Source: Helicoverpa zea (taxonomy: Eukaryota; Arthropoda; Insecta; Lepidoptera; Noctuidae). Taken from it: 64,000 nucleotides of DNA. The position numbers and the translations under genes are program-made. This document shows, piece by piece, positions 30,772 to 41,060 of this stretch. How positions within the stretch are numbered: the stretch's first letter is position 1; each line of letters begins with the position of its first letter. The DNA lies in the NCBI RefSeq assembly GCF_022581195.2, contig NC_061462.1, positions 13,020,001 to 13,084,000 of the forward strand, read 5' to 3'. The notes below the pieces were generated by a model. The model was given only the letters and a program-made list of their open reading frames with translations, was not told the DNA's origin and searched no databases.

Positions 30772-33699
30772 TCAGCTCGCGGGCTGGCTCGATGAGCAAG
30801 GGTCGGGAGGACAGAGAACGGGACGTCGCGGCGGACCTCGGCGGCGAGGTTTGTACGAACGCGGTTTGTGTTTGTATAGGGTGCTAGTGAGTTTACTACT
30901 CTCTTGGAGGACAGTTATCTCATCGTCAGGTTCTAGAAGGGCATGCCTAGGGCGGCGAATCCTACTGATGCGGGAGGGAGTGTAATTACTGGCTGACACG
31001 ATAAGTGAGTTATCGTGTTTCTCAGCGCGTTCGAAGTACCGTATGGCGGCACGCTTCATATACTGGCGGATGGTAGGGATTTTTAAGTCGACATGAAGAA
31101 TCTCATTTCGAACATAATAGGGAGCTCCTGTGATTTTCCGTAAGGCACGGTTTTGAAGGGCTTGCATTCTGTGAAGGCGGCGATGGCTTGCCTGTGCGAA
31201 CACAGGGCAAGCATACATCATGACGGGGCGTATGCACGATCCGTAGAGGCGTAACTTGGATTTAAGAGATAATTTGCTCTTTGAATTGAGCAAGAAGTGC
31301 AATCTGCCGTACACAAAGGCTGCTCTAGAGCGCACCTTACGTATGTGCTCGGCGAATGAGAGGCGCTGGTCTAAGATTACACCTAGATATTTGGCATGCT
31401 CCTTCCAAGGAATCGGCCTACCAAACATGGTGACTGACGGGGGCGCGGGAGGAAGCCTACGGCGGGGGCTCGAAAAGAGTATGGCCTGGCTTTTGTCGGG
31501 GTGGAGTTCGATTCTCCATAGCCTAGTCCAGACACCTAGGGTGTTGCAATAGGCTTGGAGATGTCTCACTATGGCGGCTGGGCTGCGGCCTGAGCAGTAG
31601 ATTGCCGTGTCGTCGGCGAATAAGGCTAATTGAACATGCTTGTTCTTAGGAATATCGCTAGTGTATAGCGTGAAGAGGATGGGGGAGAGTACCGAGCCTT
31701 GTGGGACGCCAGCTTTTATAGGGTGGGCCGAAGAAAGAGTGCCGTCTATGCGATAGCGAAAGGTGCGATTCGACAAAAAGTCTCGTAAGATGACGACGAG
31801 ACGGTCTGGGACACCGAGTTGGTAAAGCTTGTAAATCAAGCCTTTGTGCCAGACTTTGTCGAATGCCTTTGCTATGTCGAAGAGAATCGTGCCGGTGAGT
31901 TGGCCACGTTGGAATCCGTGGCTCACACCTTCCACGATGCGGTGGACTTGTTGGACACAAGAGTGATGGGTTCGAAAACCAAACTGTTCTAATGGAATAA
32001 GACTCTTTGCTTCGACGTAATCTTTGAGACGCTTATAGATAAGTATCTCGTAGATCTTGCCGAACACATTGAGTAAACTGATAGGGCGATAGCTGGACGG
32101 GTCTGATTTTGGTTTACCGGGTTTGGGAATACCGATTACGGTTGCCTCTTTCCATGCCTGTGGGAACAGGTTATGGGTCATGGCGCAATTGAAGATCGCG
32201 GTCATGAGCATTACGAGGGAGGCGGGTAGGATTTTGAACACTTTATTGGTTATTCTATCTGGGCCCGGAGCTTTACGGGGTTTGAGACGTTTGATGATCT
32301 CTGCCACTTCGTCTGGAGTGACGGAAGACAAGGGATCGTCGGGGTCTTCTTGCGGTGGTAGGGAGGATCTGCGCTCGACCTCGGCTTCGACCTTTAGTAG
32401 GTGAGCCGGGTCGACCGGTTGGGTACTAGGCGAGCATTGAGCCTCGAGGCTGTCGGCCAGACATTCCGCTTTTTCATCGTCCTCGAAGGCGATGGAATTG
32501 TCGGGGCGTTTGATCGGCGGGGTGGAAGCTACTTCATCGGATTTGAGTTTCCTTTGAAGCTGCCAGAAGGCTTGATGAGTCGGCTCGAGTTCACTCAGCG
32601 TCTTGTCCCAGCGCGTTTCACGCATCTCAGCAAGGCGTTCCTTTACAGCACGCTGTAAGTTACGCATGTGAGACTTGTTAGCGTCGCAGGGAAAAGTACT
32701 GTAGGCACGGACAGCCGCGTTCTTCTCGGTCACCAGAGCACGCATGTCATCCGGGAGCTTGAAGCGATGAAAGCTCGTCGCTTCAACTCTACGTGAACAC
32801 TTGTCCACGGTGGATTGTACGTGCTCGGTGAACGAGCCGATCGCGCCCGTCATGTCAGCGACTGAGTTGATTTCATCGGGAATTGATTCTAACTGGGCGG
32901 AGGAGGATTTCAAGCTTTCGCTTAGCATTCTCCAGTCCGTGACAATCTGGGTGGGAGGAGGGCGATCCGGGTCGAGTGGGCCTGAGCGCGAGGCTAGTTC
33001 CACAAGAACCGGTCTGTGGTCGGAGGTGAGCTCGTGTAGTACCTCGATCGAATGTAAACGTAAGTTTACGTTCTTGAGGAGCGCTACATCGAGAACGTCG
33101 GGAAGGTGGTCGACTATATTAGGAAAGTGAGTGGGATGCATCGGAGCGATGACATCGAAGTTGAGGGATTCACACTGATTAAATAGCAACCTGCCTCTTG
33201 GAGAGGTAGTGTTGCTATTCCAGGCGGGATGTTTGGCGTTTAGATCGCCTGCTATTATTACAGAGTCGCTCAGGCCTAGTAAGGCTCTGAGATCGTTCGT
33301 GAAAAGGATCGGGTCGTAGGACTGAAAGGATGAGGACGTGGGAGGGCAGTAGGCCGATACGAGAGTGATCGACTGGTGCTGGGACATGGCTAGTCGACAG
33401 ATCGAGGCTTCAATGCAGCTTAAGTCGGGGGGAGTGATCTCTACACAATGTAGCGATCTTTTATAATAGATAAGCGTGCCGCCTTTGTGGCGTGTGATCC
33501 TGTCATTTCTAATTAACTTGTAGTTAGCTATATTAGGGCCGCGTACACGCGGCTTTAGGAAGGTCTCTTGTACGAGAAGAATGTCTATCTTATGGGATTG
33601 TAGGAAGGCGGAAATCTCGTCGCGTTGGCCGAGAATACCGTTGGCATTATAATAGCCAAGCCTAAGGGAATGGGGTTTAATTTTGGATGTATTATCCAT
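30772..33699 (-). CDS. Jockey-type LINE ORF2: endonuclease and reverse transcriptase
   Basis: 975 residues. The N-terminal APE-type endonuclease has YYNANGILGQ, VQETFLKP, AGDLNAKHPAWNS and SDHRPVLVEL, with the catalytic Asn, Glu, Asp and SDH set present. RT motifs follow: RKAPGPDRITNKVFKILPA, PKPGKPKSDPSSYRPISLL, EQFGFRTHHSCVQQ, FDIAKAFDKVWH, GVPQGSVLSPILFTLYTSDI, LALFADDTAIYC and KYLGVILDQRLSF. There is no RNase H domain, as usual for Jockey. ATG at 33699 lies two bases past the ORF1 stop, suggesting coupled re-initiation. All catalytic residues I looked for are intact. Confidence 0.93.
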   Translation of the reverse strand: MDNTSKIKPHSLRLGYYNANGILGQRDEISAFLQSHKIDILLVQETFLKPRVRGPNIANYKLIRNDRITRHKGGTLIYYKRSLHCVEITPPDLSCIEASICRLAMSQHQSITLVSAYCPPTSSSFQSYDPILFTNDLRALLGLSDSVIIAGDLNAKHPAWNSNTTSPRGRLLFNQCESLNFDVIAPMHPTHFPNIVDHLPDVLDVALLKNVNLRLHSIEVLHELTSDHRPVLVELASRSGPLDPDRPPPTQIVTDWRMLSESLKSSSAQLESIPDEINSVADMTGAIGSFTEHVQSTVDKCSRRVEATSFHRFKLPDDMRALVTEKNAAVRAYSTFPCDANKSHMRNLQRAVKERLAEMRETRWDKTLSELEPTHQAFWQLQRKLKSDEVASTPPIKRPDNSIAFEDDEKAECLADSLEAQCSPSTQPVDPAHLLKVEAEVERRSSLPPQEDPDDPLSSVTPDEVAEIIKRLKPRKAPGPDRITNKVFKILPASLVMLMTAIFNCAMTHNLFPQAWKEATVIGIPKPGKPKSDPSSYRPISLLNVFGKIYEILIYKRLKDYVEAKSLIPLEQFGFRTHHSCVQQVHRIVEGVSHGFQRGQLTGTILFDIAKAFDKVWHKGLIYKLYQLGVPDRLVVILRDFLSNRTFRYRIDGTLSSAHPIKAGVPQGSVLSPILFTLYTSDIPKNKHVQLALFADDTAIYCSGRSPAAIVRHLQAYCNTLGVWTRLWRIELHPDKSQAILFSSPRRRLPPAPPSVTMFGRPIPWKEHAKYLGVILDQRLSFAEHIRKVRSRAAFVYGRLHFLLNSKSKLSLKSKLRLYGSCIRPVMMYACPVFAQASHRRLHRMQALQNRALRKITGAPYYVRNEILHVDLKIPTIRQYMKRAAIRYFERAEKHDNSLIVSASNYTPSRISRIRRPRHALLEPDDEITVLQESSKLTSTLYKHKPRSYKPRRRGPPRRPVLCPPDPCSSSQPAS

Positions 33700-33701
33700 T
33701 T

Positions 33702-35528
33702 CTATTTCCTAAAGTGAGGCAGGTTTTGAACTGCCTGGGCGACGTCTGAATACTCCTGCATAACGGAGTAGAGTTTGATAAGGTCGCCATTGCTGGCGAC
33801 TATCTCCCTCGAAAGTTGTTGAGCTCTGTCGCTCGTGAATACACTGAACGTGCTCAGTATAACGTTCATAGAACTGAGCGCTGATACTGGGCTAGAAGAG
33901 GGCGCGACGGATTTGGATGGCGCTTGCGCTTGCGCGAGCTTGGCGGCTATAGGAGCCGCGGAGGGCGCGGAGGGCGCGGAGGGAAGGACGGGAGGGACGC
34001 GAGGTAAGCTCGCGGGCGCCGCGGTGGAATTATTCACCGGGGCGGGAGTTGGCTGGGGCTGAGTTGGCCTCGGGGTTGGAAAGGCTCTCTGATGGTTGAG
34101 AGGGTTCCATGGGGAGGGCCGTTGTGGGCTGAGACGCTCGGGAAGTTGAGCGGTAGGTAGCCTCGCTGATGGGCTTTCCCTTAGCTGGCGGGCGTTTGCA
34201 CGCTTGGCCAGCTTGGGAGACGTTTTTGGGGCCTTTGGGCAGCCGCGGTAGTTGGCGGGATGGCCTGAGGCGCCGCAGAGTACACAGCTCGGAGGCTCGG
34301 TGCACAGAGTGCGGTCCTTGGGTCGCGGGCAGTCGGAGGTGCCGTGTTGGCCTAGGCATTTCACGCACCTAGGCTGGGCGAAACAGTTGCGCTGTGAGTG
34401 ACCCCACAGTTGGCAACGGTGGCATTGGGATACAATGCCAGATCTATTTGGCTTCTCGATTGAGATGCCGGTTAAATTACACACCGATTTGATGTTAAAA
34501 ATCGGGTGGATTTTGGAAGGACACGGCTCGCATACTACGAGCACCATGTCGAAGGCGTGGCCGCTGCGGGCGCGGTGCATCCTATGGACTTGCGTCGCAG
34601 GGATGTTTTGTGACTTAAGGTCACTTAAAATGTCATCCGAAGGGATTTCCTTCGGAATACGGGTAATGACGACCCGGAGAGGTTTTTCCTCAGGGAGGGA
34701 GTACGTATGGAACGAAATGTTCCTCGCTCTTAGCGCTTTAGTTATTTCCCTATAGTCGTCTGACGTAGGGAGGACGATTTTGATACCGTTGCCGGTATTG
34801 GAGGCCGATCTGTAGTTGATCTTACGATCAACACACAGCTTGGACACTTCGGTCCATTTCGCCTTGTCCTGTAAGTATACAGGCGGCGGAGGTTTGCTTT
34901 TAGGTGCGCTTTTGGGCTTAGCGGCACCTTGGGAGGAAGCGACCTGCGAGGTCGAGGGTGACGGGGCGGGGGATGCTGTAGACACAGCGGGCGGGCTAGG
35001 GAGAGGAGATGCGGCAAGGGCGATGGTCTTGCGCGCCTTGTCGTTGTTTTTGTTCTTTTTCCTCTTACCTCCCAGTACGACGGTGAAGTCTTCATCGGAG
35101 GAAGAGGAGTCAGAGGGCTCGGAGGGTTGAGCATCCTCAGGGACGGGTGAGGCAGAGCGGGAGGACGAGGTGTCCATGCATTCGGCGTCGACGTTTGACG
35201 CAGGTGCACTCGCCTGAGTTATTTCCATTGTCTGTGAGACAATGGGATTAGAAACAATGGTCGAGTGCAGCTGGGCATCGACCATTGTATTGGGGATTAC
35301 CGTTTCCGCTAATGCGGCGGTTTTCCCCGAAGAGACAATTATAGGCTCGACAATGGGGCGCGGCACAGCTGCGCCGGCCTCCTTTGTTGAGCCGTTATCT
35401 ATAACACAATAGCGCGCTAGGCGCGGGTCCTTGATATCAAGGTTACTAATAATGTCGCCATATTTGGCGACGATGTCTTGGTCCTTGAGGAGGACCTCAA
35501 AGAAGAACTTAATTACTTCGGTAGTCAT
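33702..35528 (-). CDS. Jockey-type LINE ORF1: Gag-like nucleic-acid-binding protein
   Basis: 608 residues. The N-terminal half is Ser/Pro/Ala-rich and acidic. The middle holds an RRM-like gag core (NYRSASNTGNGIKIVLPTSD, LRVVITRIPKEIPSDDILSD). Zinc knuckles follow: CHRCQLWGHSQRNC, CVKCLGQHGTSDC and CVLCGASGHPANYRGC. The C-terminus is Pro/Ser-rich. Such proteins bind element RNA and escort it to the nucleus. The frame is intact, and its stop is two bases from the ORF2 start. Confidence 0.92.
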   Translation of the reverse strand: MTTEVIKFFFEVLLKDQDIVAKYGDIISNLDIKDPRLARYCVIDNGSTKEAGAAVPRPIVEPIIVSSGKTAALAETVIPNTMVDAQLHSTIVSNPIVSQTMEITQASAPASNVDAECMDTSSSRSASPVPEDAQPSEPSDSSSSDEDFTVVLGGKRKKNKNNDKARKTIALAASPLPSPPAVSTASPAPSPSTSQVASSQGAAKPKSAPKSKPPPPVYLQDKAKWTEVSKLCVDRKINYRSASNTGNGIKIVLPTSDDYREITKALRARNISFHTYSLPEEKPLRVVITRIPKEIPSDDILSDLKSQNIPATQVHRMHRARSGHAFDMVLVVCEPCPSKIHPIFNIKSVCNLTGISIEKPNRSGIVSQCHRCQLWGHSQRNCFAQPRCVKCLGQHGTSDCPRPKDRTLCTEPPSCVLCGASGHPANYRGCPKAPKTSPKLAKRANARQLRESPSARLPTAQLPERLSPQRPSPWNPLNHQRAFPTPRPTQPQPTPAPVNNSTAAPASLPRVPPVLPSAPSAPSAAPIAAKLAQAQAPSKSVAPSSSPVSALSSMNVILSTFSVFTSDRAQQLSREIVASNGDLIKLYSVMQEYSDVAQAVQNLPHFRK

Positions 35529-36177
35529 TTTCCCGTGAGGGAAGAGGGCTACCGAGCTAAAAGAGGTGGGGGCCTAATTATAAAAACCTAACAACCTATC
35601 TCCTATCTCCCCGGGTGGATGGGCCCGGGGATGTGTAACCCTCCCTGCCGGGTATAGGCAGGGAGGTGAGTACCTATTGGTGAGCCCTAAGCTTGTAAAC
35701 CGTTCGCCAGTCTTATTGTGCGAACGGGCCCTAGCCAGTCTAGTGCGAAGGGTATAGAGATACCCAACCGACACCAGGTGTGTAGCTGTGAAAGCAAACC
35801 AGATGCAAGGCACGACTAGGAGATCCCCCAAGGCCGAAATCCGAGCTCCCGTCCAATTGACTGCCTTGCCCTGAAGGGGTTCGGCGGGTGTGATTGGGTC
35901 AACACCCTCTCGGCTTCGTTGGCACCGTATGGTTTCAACCGAGAACCACGAAACTGTGGCTTTTACCCAGAAGGGGTCAAGTGAATTTACTTGACACAAA
36001 CGTTTTAGAAACAGGATAATCGTCCGCCGCTTTGAAAAAAGCAGCTTTAGATTGATATATTTGTAGTCGGCAGAGCGACTACGGTGAGCGTTACGTCGGG
36101 CGTAACAAAGACAAAAGTCGTAAACGGGCGAGCGCAGAGCGACACGTCCGTACACGACGAGAGTCAGAAGTGGAGTG
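35529..36177 (-). promoter_or_regulatory. 5' UTR and likely internal promoter of the Jockey-type LINE
   Basis: About 650 bp between the inferred 5' end and ORF1. It is GC-richer than the surroundings and has hairpins such as CCTCCCTGCCGGGTATAGG. Full-length Jockey elements are transcribed from an internal promoter at their first bases; that role is inferred. A 229-codon frame overlapping it is fortuitous. Confidence 0.5.
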
Positions 36178-36583
36178 TCTGCCCTTAATTTGTCGCATAT
36201 GGCCTTATATTCGATCCCATCGACGTAATTATATTTGTAAAATGCAAGAGCGGGACCTTGCAAATATGCACCTAGTAGTAGTGCAAAATCGTTTTCTTTC
36301 CATTTATTTATCGCAGCAATAGCTAATATAGTAGCGCGTGGTGCGCTATTAACCGGGGATCTTCAGGATATTTCAATTAAAAGATTGAAAGAAACTTTAA
36401 CTTTGGTTTATTTTCTGACTTGGGGGTGAAGTGACATACTTCAATATCAAAACTTATTCTATTTCAAATCGAATCTATTTACATCATTGTCCGGCCAGCA
36501 TAAATATAATAAATAAAACCTACTTCTAATCTACTTCAGTACTACATCTCTACAGTACTATGCATAGTGATGAGGCCCGTACT

Positions 36584-36729
36584 TTTTTTTTTTTTGTATG
36601 GCATCTCGCAGTTCAGCCTAGGAAGCCGTTTCCTGCTTTTCCCTCTGGATGCCTAGAATTTAAGGCCTCCAGCCAAGGACGTAAAAACTTATAAACTAAG
36701 CGACCGCGCTAAGGGCGTCCCTGTGGGGT
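36584..36729 (-). mobile_element. 5'-truncated Jockey-type LINE copy
   Basis: Only the 3' UTR remains (TGGCATCTCGCAGTTCAGCC, GCCTCCAGCCAAGG), with poly-T at left. TSD CCCGTACT at 36576-36583 and 36730-36737. Same family and orientation as 30508-36177, inserted just outside the LTR element. Confidence 0.85.
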
Positions 36730-36737
36730 CCCGTACT

Positions 36738-38588
36738 CGAATCTATAACCTGTGTTTAAAACCCTCATGAAAAAACACTAATCCACTCTTATCCGTCACT
36801 TCTGACAGTGACAGTCGTCAGTGTACAATCTATGGCATACGGCCATTCAAAGACATTGATAGATAATAGATATCGACATTATATCATCGAGCTTAGAATT
36901 ATAAGGAGACGCCGCACATACGTAGATTTGACCAATTTAGGCGGCCAAAAATATTTTACAATATATTTCGTTTTTTCTATCTTTATATTATTATTTATTT
37001 TATTTAAGCATTGTATTTTGATAATAAGCATGTTTTATTGAAAAAAACCGTAAATATTTTTTTTTTAATGTAGAGTATCATATATTTTCATTTTAAAAGT
37101 AGTTATGATATTTTTTATTATATCTATTTCAAAATAATATGTAATGTATTAAAAAAATAATTAATATTTTTTTTATTCCTCACTTTCTGCCTCTGATATA
37201 TCAGACTCTGTGTTTGATTCAGCTGGTAGTAGCATATTTTATTGTTTCAGGGCAAAATAATCTTGCTTTGATGTTTTTTTTTTGTTGGTCACATTTCTTC
37301 AGTTTCGTATTTCTTTAGTTTTCCTTCGTTTAGTCCTCTCACTACAATCTTTAAGTGATTTAGATGGCCGCCCCGGTCGATTTCCAACACTTGTCGGGCG
37401 TTCAAATGTTCTGCTTAACCAATTCTCATTAGTTTTAAGGATTTTTTTTACAGTTTCAGTTTCTTACTTTCGTAGCTATTTTAAAATATGCAAATCTTTG
37501 TTTAAAACTGCTTATATTATCAGGTGTGTCACCCTAATAGGTCAAAAGTTAGTTTCCTAGGTAATTTAGTTTTTCTTCCAAATTAGTCAGATCTTGCTAT
37601 TGTATTTTATTGTAAATATAACGTAGGGTCACTATTTTTACGCCAGAGGTACCCAAAACAAAAAAAAATGCACTTTGTGACATTTTAAAGAAAAAAGTAT
37701 TTTATTTTTGTATGAGCTTCAAATCTTAAAAAGCCTGTAAGTCGGACATCCGCAGCTATCCGCAGCCAAAAAATATGTCGTAAGCTAGTTTAATATGTCA
37801 AATATCTAAAACTAAAAAAAATGTTACGCGGTCGAACGCGATAATATAACAAAATTGTGTTTAAACAAGAAAATTACTAAAAAAATATTTTGCTTACACA
37901 CCCTCTTTTAAAATTGAAATAATACTATAAAAAATTAAGTGATCACACTTAAAATATATTAAAATATAATAACTGTTACCTACACAACTCGAATCCATCA
38001 TAATAGTTGCTTAATATCAATTAGATAGTACAAAAATAATTTTTCTTTAATACCGTCTACCGAGATCTCTAAAAACGTATAACGTAAAATTTGCACTAAG
38101 GTCAAGTTCTAACTCCGCTGGTGCAAGCGCATATCGCATGTTTGGTAGGTAGATGTGGTAAATTCTTATTGCTGGGGTATTCCTCTTTCCATTTTACCCA
38201 CAATTTGATGATAACCTTTATTTAAAAAAAAAAGACTTTTGGCCAGCTAAATTGCTCAAATCTACGTTAGTGCGCCGTTTTGATATTGACGTATCTATAG
38301 TTATATAAATATGAAACAAACTATGCAACATAGTTCTGTCTCACTCTTTCTAAGCAGATAAGTGTATTTGAAAACAGGGACAACAATATTTTTGTGATTG
38401 CGTAAAATGGTGACATTTACTTTTGAAATCCTCCTGTTTGTAGGTGCGTGCCATATCTGGCCATATATGTCATGGTAGTTGTGCTGTCAAATAGGTGCTC
38501 TTCGTGACTTATTTTTGCTATTTTATAGAATATCACTCGTGTTTACTTTTAAGACTTTACTATTTCAATAGTGAAATAATCAACGAAT
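36738..38588. other. AT-rich intergenic DNA
   Basis: No coding exon or repeat was recognised. The stretch 38440-38588 has the look of a 5' UTR or promoter for the THAP exon that follows, but no core promoter was identified. Confidence 0.4.
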
Positions 38589-38659
38589 ATGCCTATGTGT
38601 TGTATTGTGAAGTGTGGTGCTAGGAAGCACCAAAATCAAGCTGGATTGTCTTTACACAG
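38589..38659 (+). CDS. THAP-domain first exon (partial gene or remnant)
   Basis: ATG at 38589 opens MPMCCIVKCGARKHQNQAGL, ending SLH plus two bases before a GTTAGG donor at 38660. The start, the Cys pair (C4 or C5 and C9) and LSLHR at the intron match the N-terminus of THAP zinc fingers. A possible continuation is near 39457 (after TTTTTTTTTTTCAAAG), reading YHPTEMTPPIWLMLLRL before a stop; that is weak. An intact gene is not demonstrable: a LINE sits 1 kb downstream and Cdk2 beyond it. It may be a transposon or host-gene remnant. Confidence 0.45.
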
Positions 38660-39701
38660 GTTAGGAACCTATTTTTGCTAGAAACTACATAAAATAATTC
38701 ACATTTTATAAAAAATATGTTACGGGAACATGAATTGATGGTGAAAGTACTTATATTTTGGTTTATTTCTGTATAAAAACCTATATTTAGAAATAAATGT
38801 TGTTTACAATAACATGTTATATTGGCATAGTGCTGTGCAGTTGTCATAATAGTATCGATATAATATCCACTTAATAAGTCTGCTTTTACAAATTTTAACA
38901 TCAGAACTTACTGTCCCTAAGACACTGAGCCCTCAGAGTTGTGTATTATTTTCAACAAAACATCAGTTAAAAACATTTTGATTAAAAAGGCGTATTATAA
39001 AATTCAGGATTTTAAAGACATATTTTATTGAAAATAATATGTTTTGCCTTTTTATTTTCACATGATGCTTCTACGGCGACCACGGGCACGGCAGTGAAAG
39101 CATTCCGCACAGACGAGCAAATCGGAATGCAAGTTGCAATATTTGCTTGAGAACTTAGTTACCGAGTATAGGTTTCGAATTGTATAAATATTTTTTTCTT
39201 AGCACTAAAATTGTTTTGTACAATCGATTAATACATAATTAGCTCCATTTGCATTATATAACTTTCTCATGAATAGCTTGAAAACGATTTTAAATTATTG
39301 TATTTTTTTTAAGAGAGTATCTCCTTATGGCGTTTCTTGCGGATTCTTCTTCATAGGACCGAATCTTTGGCACCCTGCAACTAGTCTGTCGTGAAAGAAC
39401 TTTCATAGGGCTATTTGAAATAATAAATAATTACTTTGCCTGTTTTTTTTTTTCAAAGGTATCACCCTACTGAAATGACTCCTCCCATTTGGTTGATGTT
39501 GTTGAGGTTATTAGTATCAGTGAAGTTAATGTGATAGTTAGTTCTATGACGAAGAGATTATTTATACTCGGTTATTTTTATGCACCCAGTAAGACTCGTA
39601 CATACTTCTTTTTTTTTTTTATAACTAGAATACAATATCGATATTTGTTGAATCCGGTAGCGGTACAACCCTAGTAATGGCAGCCATTTTAGTTACTACT
39701 G
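38660..39701. other. Intergenic DNA between THAP exon and I-like LINE
   Basis: AT-rich; no further exon is certain. The LINE target duplication lies at its right end (39692-39701). Confidence 0.4.
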
Positions 39702-39815
39702 TGATTGCTGGCGGGAACTTTAAATAAGCGCGGTTCAGGATTTTTTCAAAATTTGTTTTTATTAAACATTTGCTAGTTTTTTTTTATGTAAAAGTAATTA
39801 AAACAAAAGTGCTAG

Positions 39816-41060
39816 GTGTGGAAAACTGTGAAAATGGTGGGAAATGAGGGGGGCGGGGATAACCCGCCCACCTCACATAAACGTCCCCGGTCTGAGGCCG
39901 GAGGCGAAGGGACTGCGATGGACTGCTGTGGTGATGGCGGCGGCGGTGAGCGTACTGACTATACACCATATTTCAAACCAGATTATAAAAGACTATATCC
40001 AGAAAATGCACCCTATGTGGACTTTAAAGTGTTCATTGAAGCCACCAACAATAAGGATAGAATAGGAAATAAGAGCCCTATCTACCTTAACCACATATTT
40101 TCTAGCGAAATAAAAGGGGTGACGGCCATACAGCGCATTAATGCGAATAAAATAGCGGTAATATTCAAGCAATATAATACTGCTAATAATTTTATTAATA
40201 ATACTGCTTTTCTTAACAAACATGATTTGAAAGCATTTATTCCGGCTGCGCAAATAGAAAAAACAGGTATAATCAGATTTGTACCAGCAAACATCTCTAA
40301 CAAAGAATTATATACAAAACTGTCTTCAATCTATGAAATAATAGCTGTAAGAAGATTCACAAAGAAAGTTGGACAAGAGCGAGTACCACTACAAACAGTT
40401 AGCATAACTTTTCTATCAAATATTCTTCCAGACAATGTACAATATGATTTATTTTCATACCGAGTATTTGAATATGTCCCCCCATTGCAGCAATGTTTCC
40501 GTTGCTTCAAATTTAACCATTCTGCTAGAATATGCAATGGTAAACAAAGATGTTCCATTTGTGGAGGTGAGCATTTATATAAAGTATGTGACAAACCAAC
40601 AGAGATCTGCTGTGTCAATTGCAGTGGGCCTCATCTGGCAATATCTAGATTGTGTCCAATTAAATTAAACAAAATTTTAGAAAAGAAAAATAAAATAACT
40701 TACGCAAGTGCAACAATGACAAAACAACAAATGACTGATATTTCACAATTTCCACCTCTTTCACCTCCAAAAATGAAACTAGTTGATAATAATGTAAATA
40801 AAACTGTAAATAAGTCTGTACATACATCTGTAAATAAGTCTGTACATACTTCTGTAAATAAGCCTGTTGTAAATAATACTGTACATAATGTAAATAAACC
40901 TAAGGAAGTCCCTAAGGTGGACATCAAAGCACAAATAGTTGCCAGCAATGATGTACTCATGGCCCTGGTGCAAACATTGGTGGAACTAGGTAATAAGGGA
41001 GATAATACGCCTACTACCATAAACAGTATTAAAGAAACTTTACTTAAAAATCTAAAGTAA
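39816..41060 (+). CDS. I-like LINE ORF1: Gag-like protein with three zinc knuckles
   Basis: 414 residues from ATG 39816 (ATG 39834, MVGNEGGGDN, is an alternative start). A gag core (about residues 50-210, FRFVPANI-type segments such as TGIIRFVPANISNKELYTKL) precedes CFRCFKFNHSARIC, CSICGGEHLYKVC and CCVNCSGPHLAISRLC. After these comes a short tandem stretch of NKSVHTSV. The protein should coat the element RNA. Its TAA stop overlaps the ORF2 ATG by one base (TAATG). Confidence 0.9.
   Translation: MWKTVKMVGNEGGGDNPPTSHKRPRSEAGGEGTAMDCCGDGGGGERTDYTPYFKPDYKRLYPENAPYVDFKVFIEATNNKDRIGNKSPIYLNHIFSSEIKGVTAIQRINANKIAVIFKQYNTANNFINNTAFLNKHDLKAFIPAAQIEKTGIIRFVPANISNKELYTKLSSIYEIIAVRRFTKKVGQERVPLQTVSITFLSNILPDNVQYDLFSYRVFEYVPPLQQCFRCFKFNHSARICNGKQRCSICGGEHLYKVCDKPTEICCVNCSGPHLAISRLCPIKLNKILEKKNKITYASATMTKQQMTDISQFPPLSPPKMKLVDNNVNKTVNKSVHTSVNKSVHTSVNKPVVNNTVHNVNKPKEVPKVDIKAQIVASNDVLMALVQTLVELGNKGDNTPTTINSIKETLLKNLK

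Larger units (their letters stand above)
30508..36177 (-). mobile_element. Full-length Jockey-type LINE with 14-bp TSD
   Basis: Starts at 36177 and ends in a poly(A) tract (poly-T on the plus strand, about 30503-30527). TSD TCTGCCCTTAATTT at 30494-30507 and 36178-36191, lying within the LTR element's gag. It contains a 650-bp 5' UTR, ORF1 (33702-35528), ORF2 (30772-33699) and a ~250-bp 3' UTR. Both ORFs are uninterrupted, so this insertion looks young and possibly competent. A truncated sister lies at 36584-36729. Confidence 0.92.
25632..36554 (-). mobile_element. LTR retrotransposon (gag/protease only), heavily interrupted
   Basis: Both LTRs run TG(TAG)...CTACA with matching sequence. The left one is 25632-25714 plus 27196-27337, split by a composite insertion with TSD TTTATT (25709-25714 and 27190-27195). 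The right one is 36331-36554 (its first base is altered or missing). The 4-bp repeat GTAC flanks the whole (25628-25631 and 36555-36558), so one integration explains both LTRs. They differ at about three positions in the left third and appear identical elsewhere, suggesting youth. The only coding content is a minus-strand gag-protease frame. Reverse transcriptase and integrase are absent, and no tRNA primer site is visible next to the right LTR. Confidence 0.82.

Noticed and set aside
35574..36263. 229-residue frame
   Set aside because: It spans the LINE 5' UTR and the junction with the LTR element's gag, so it is not one gene.
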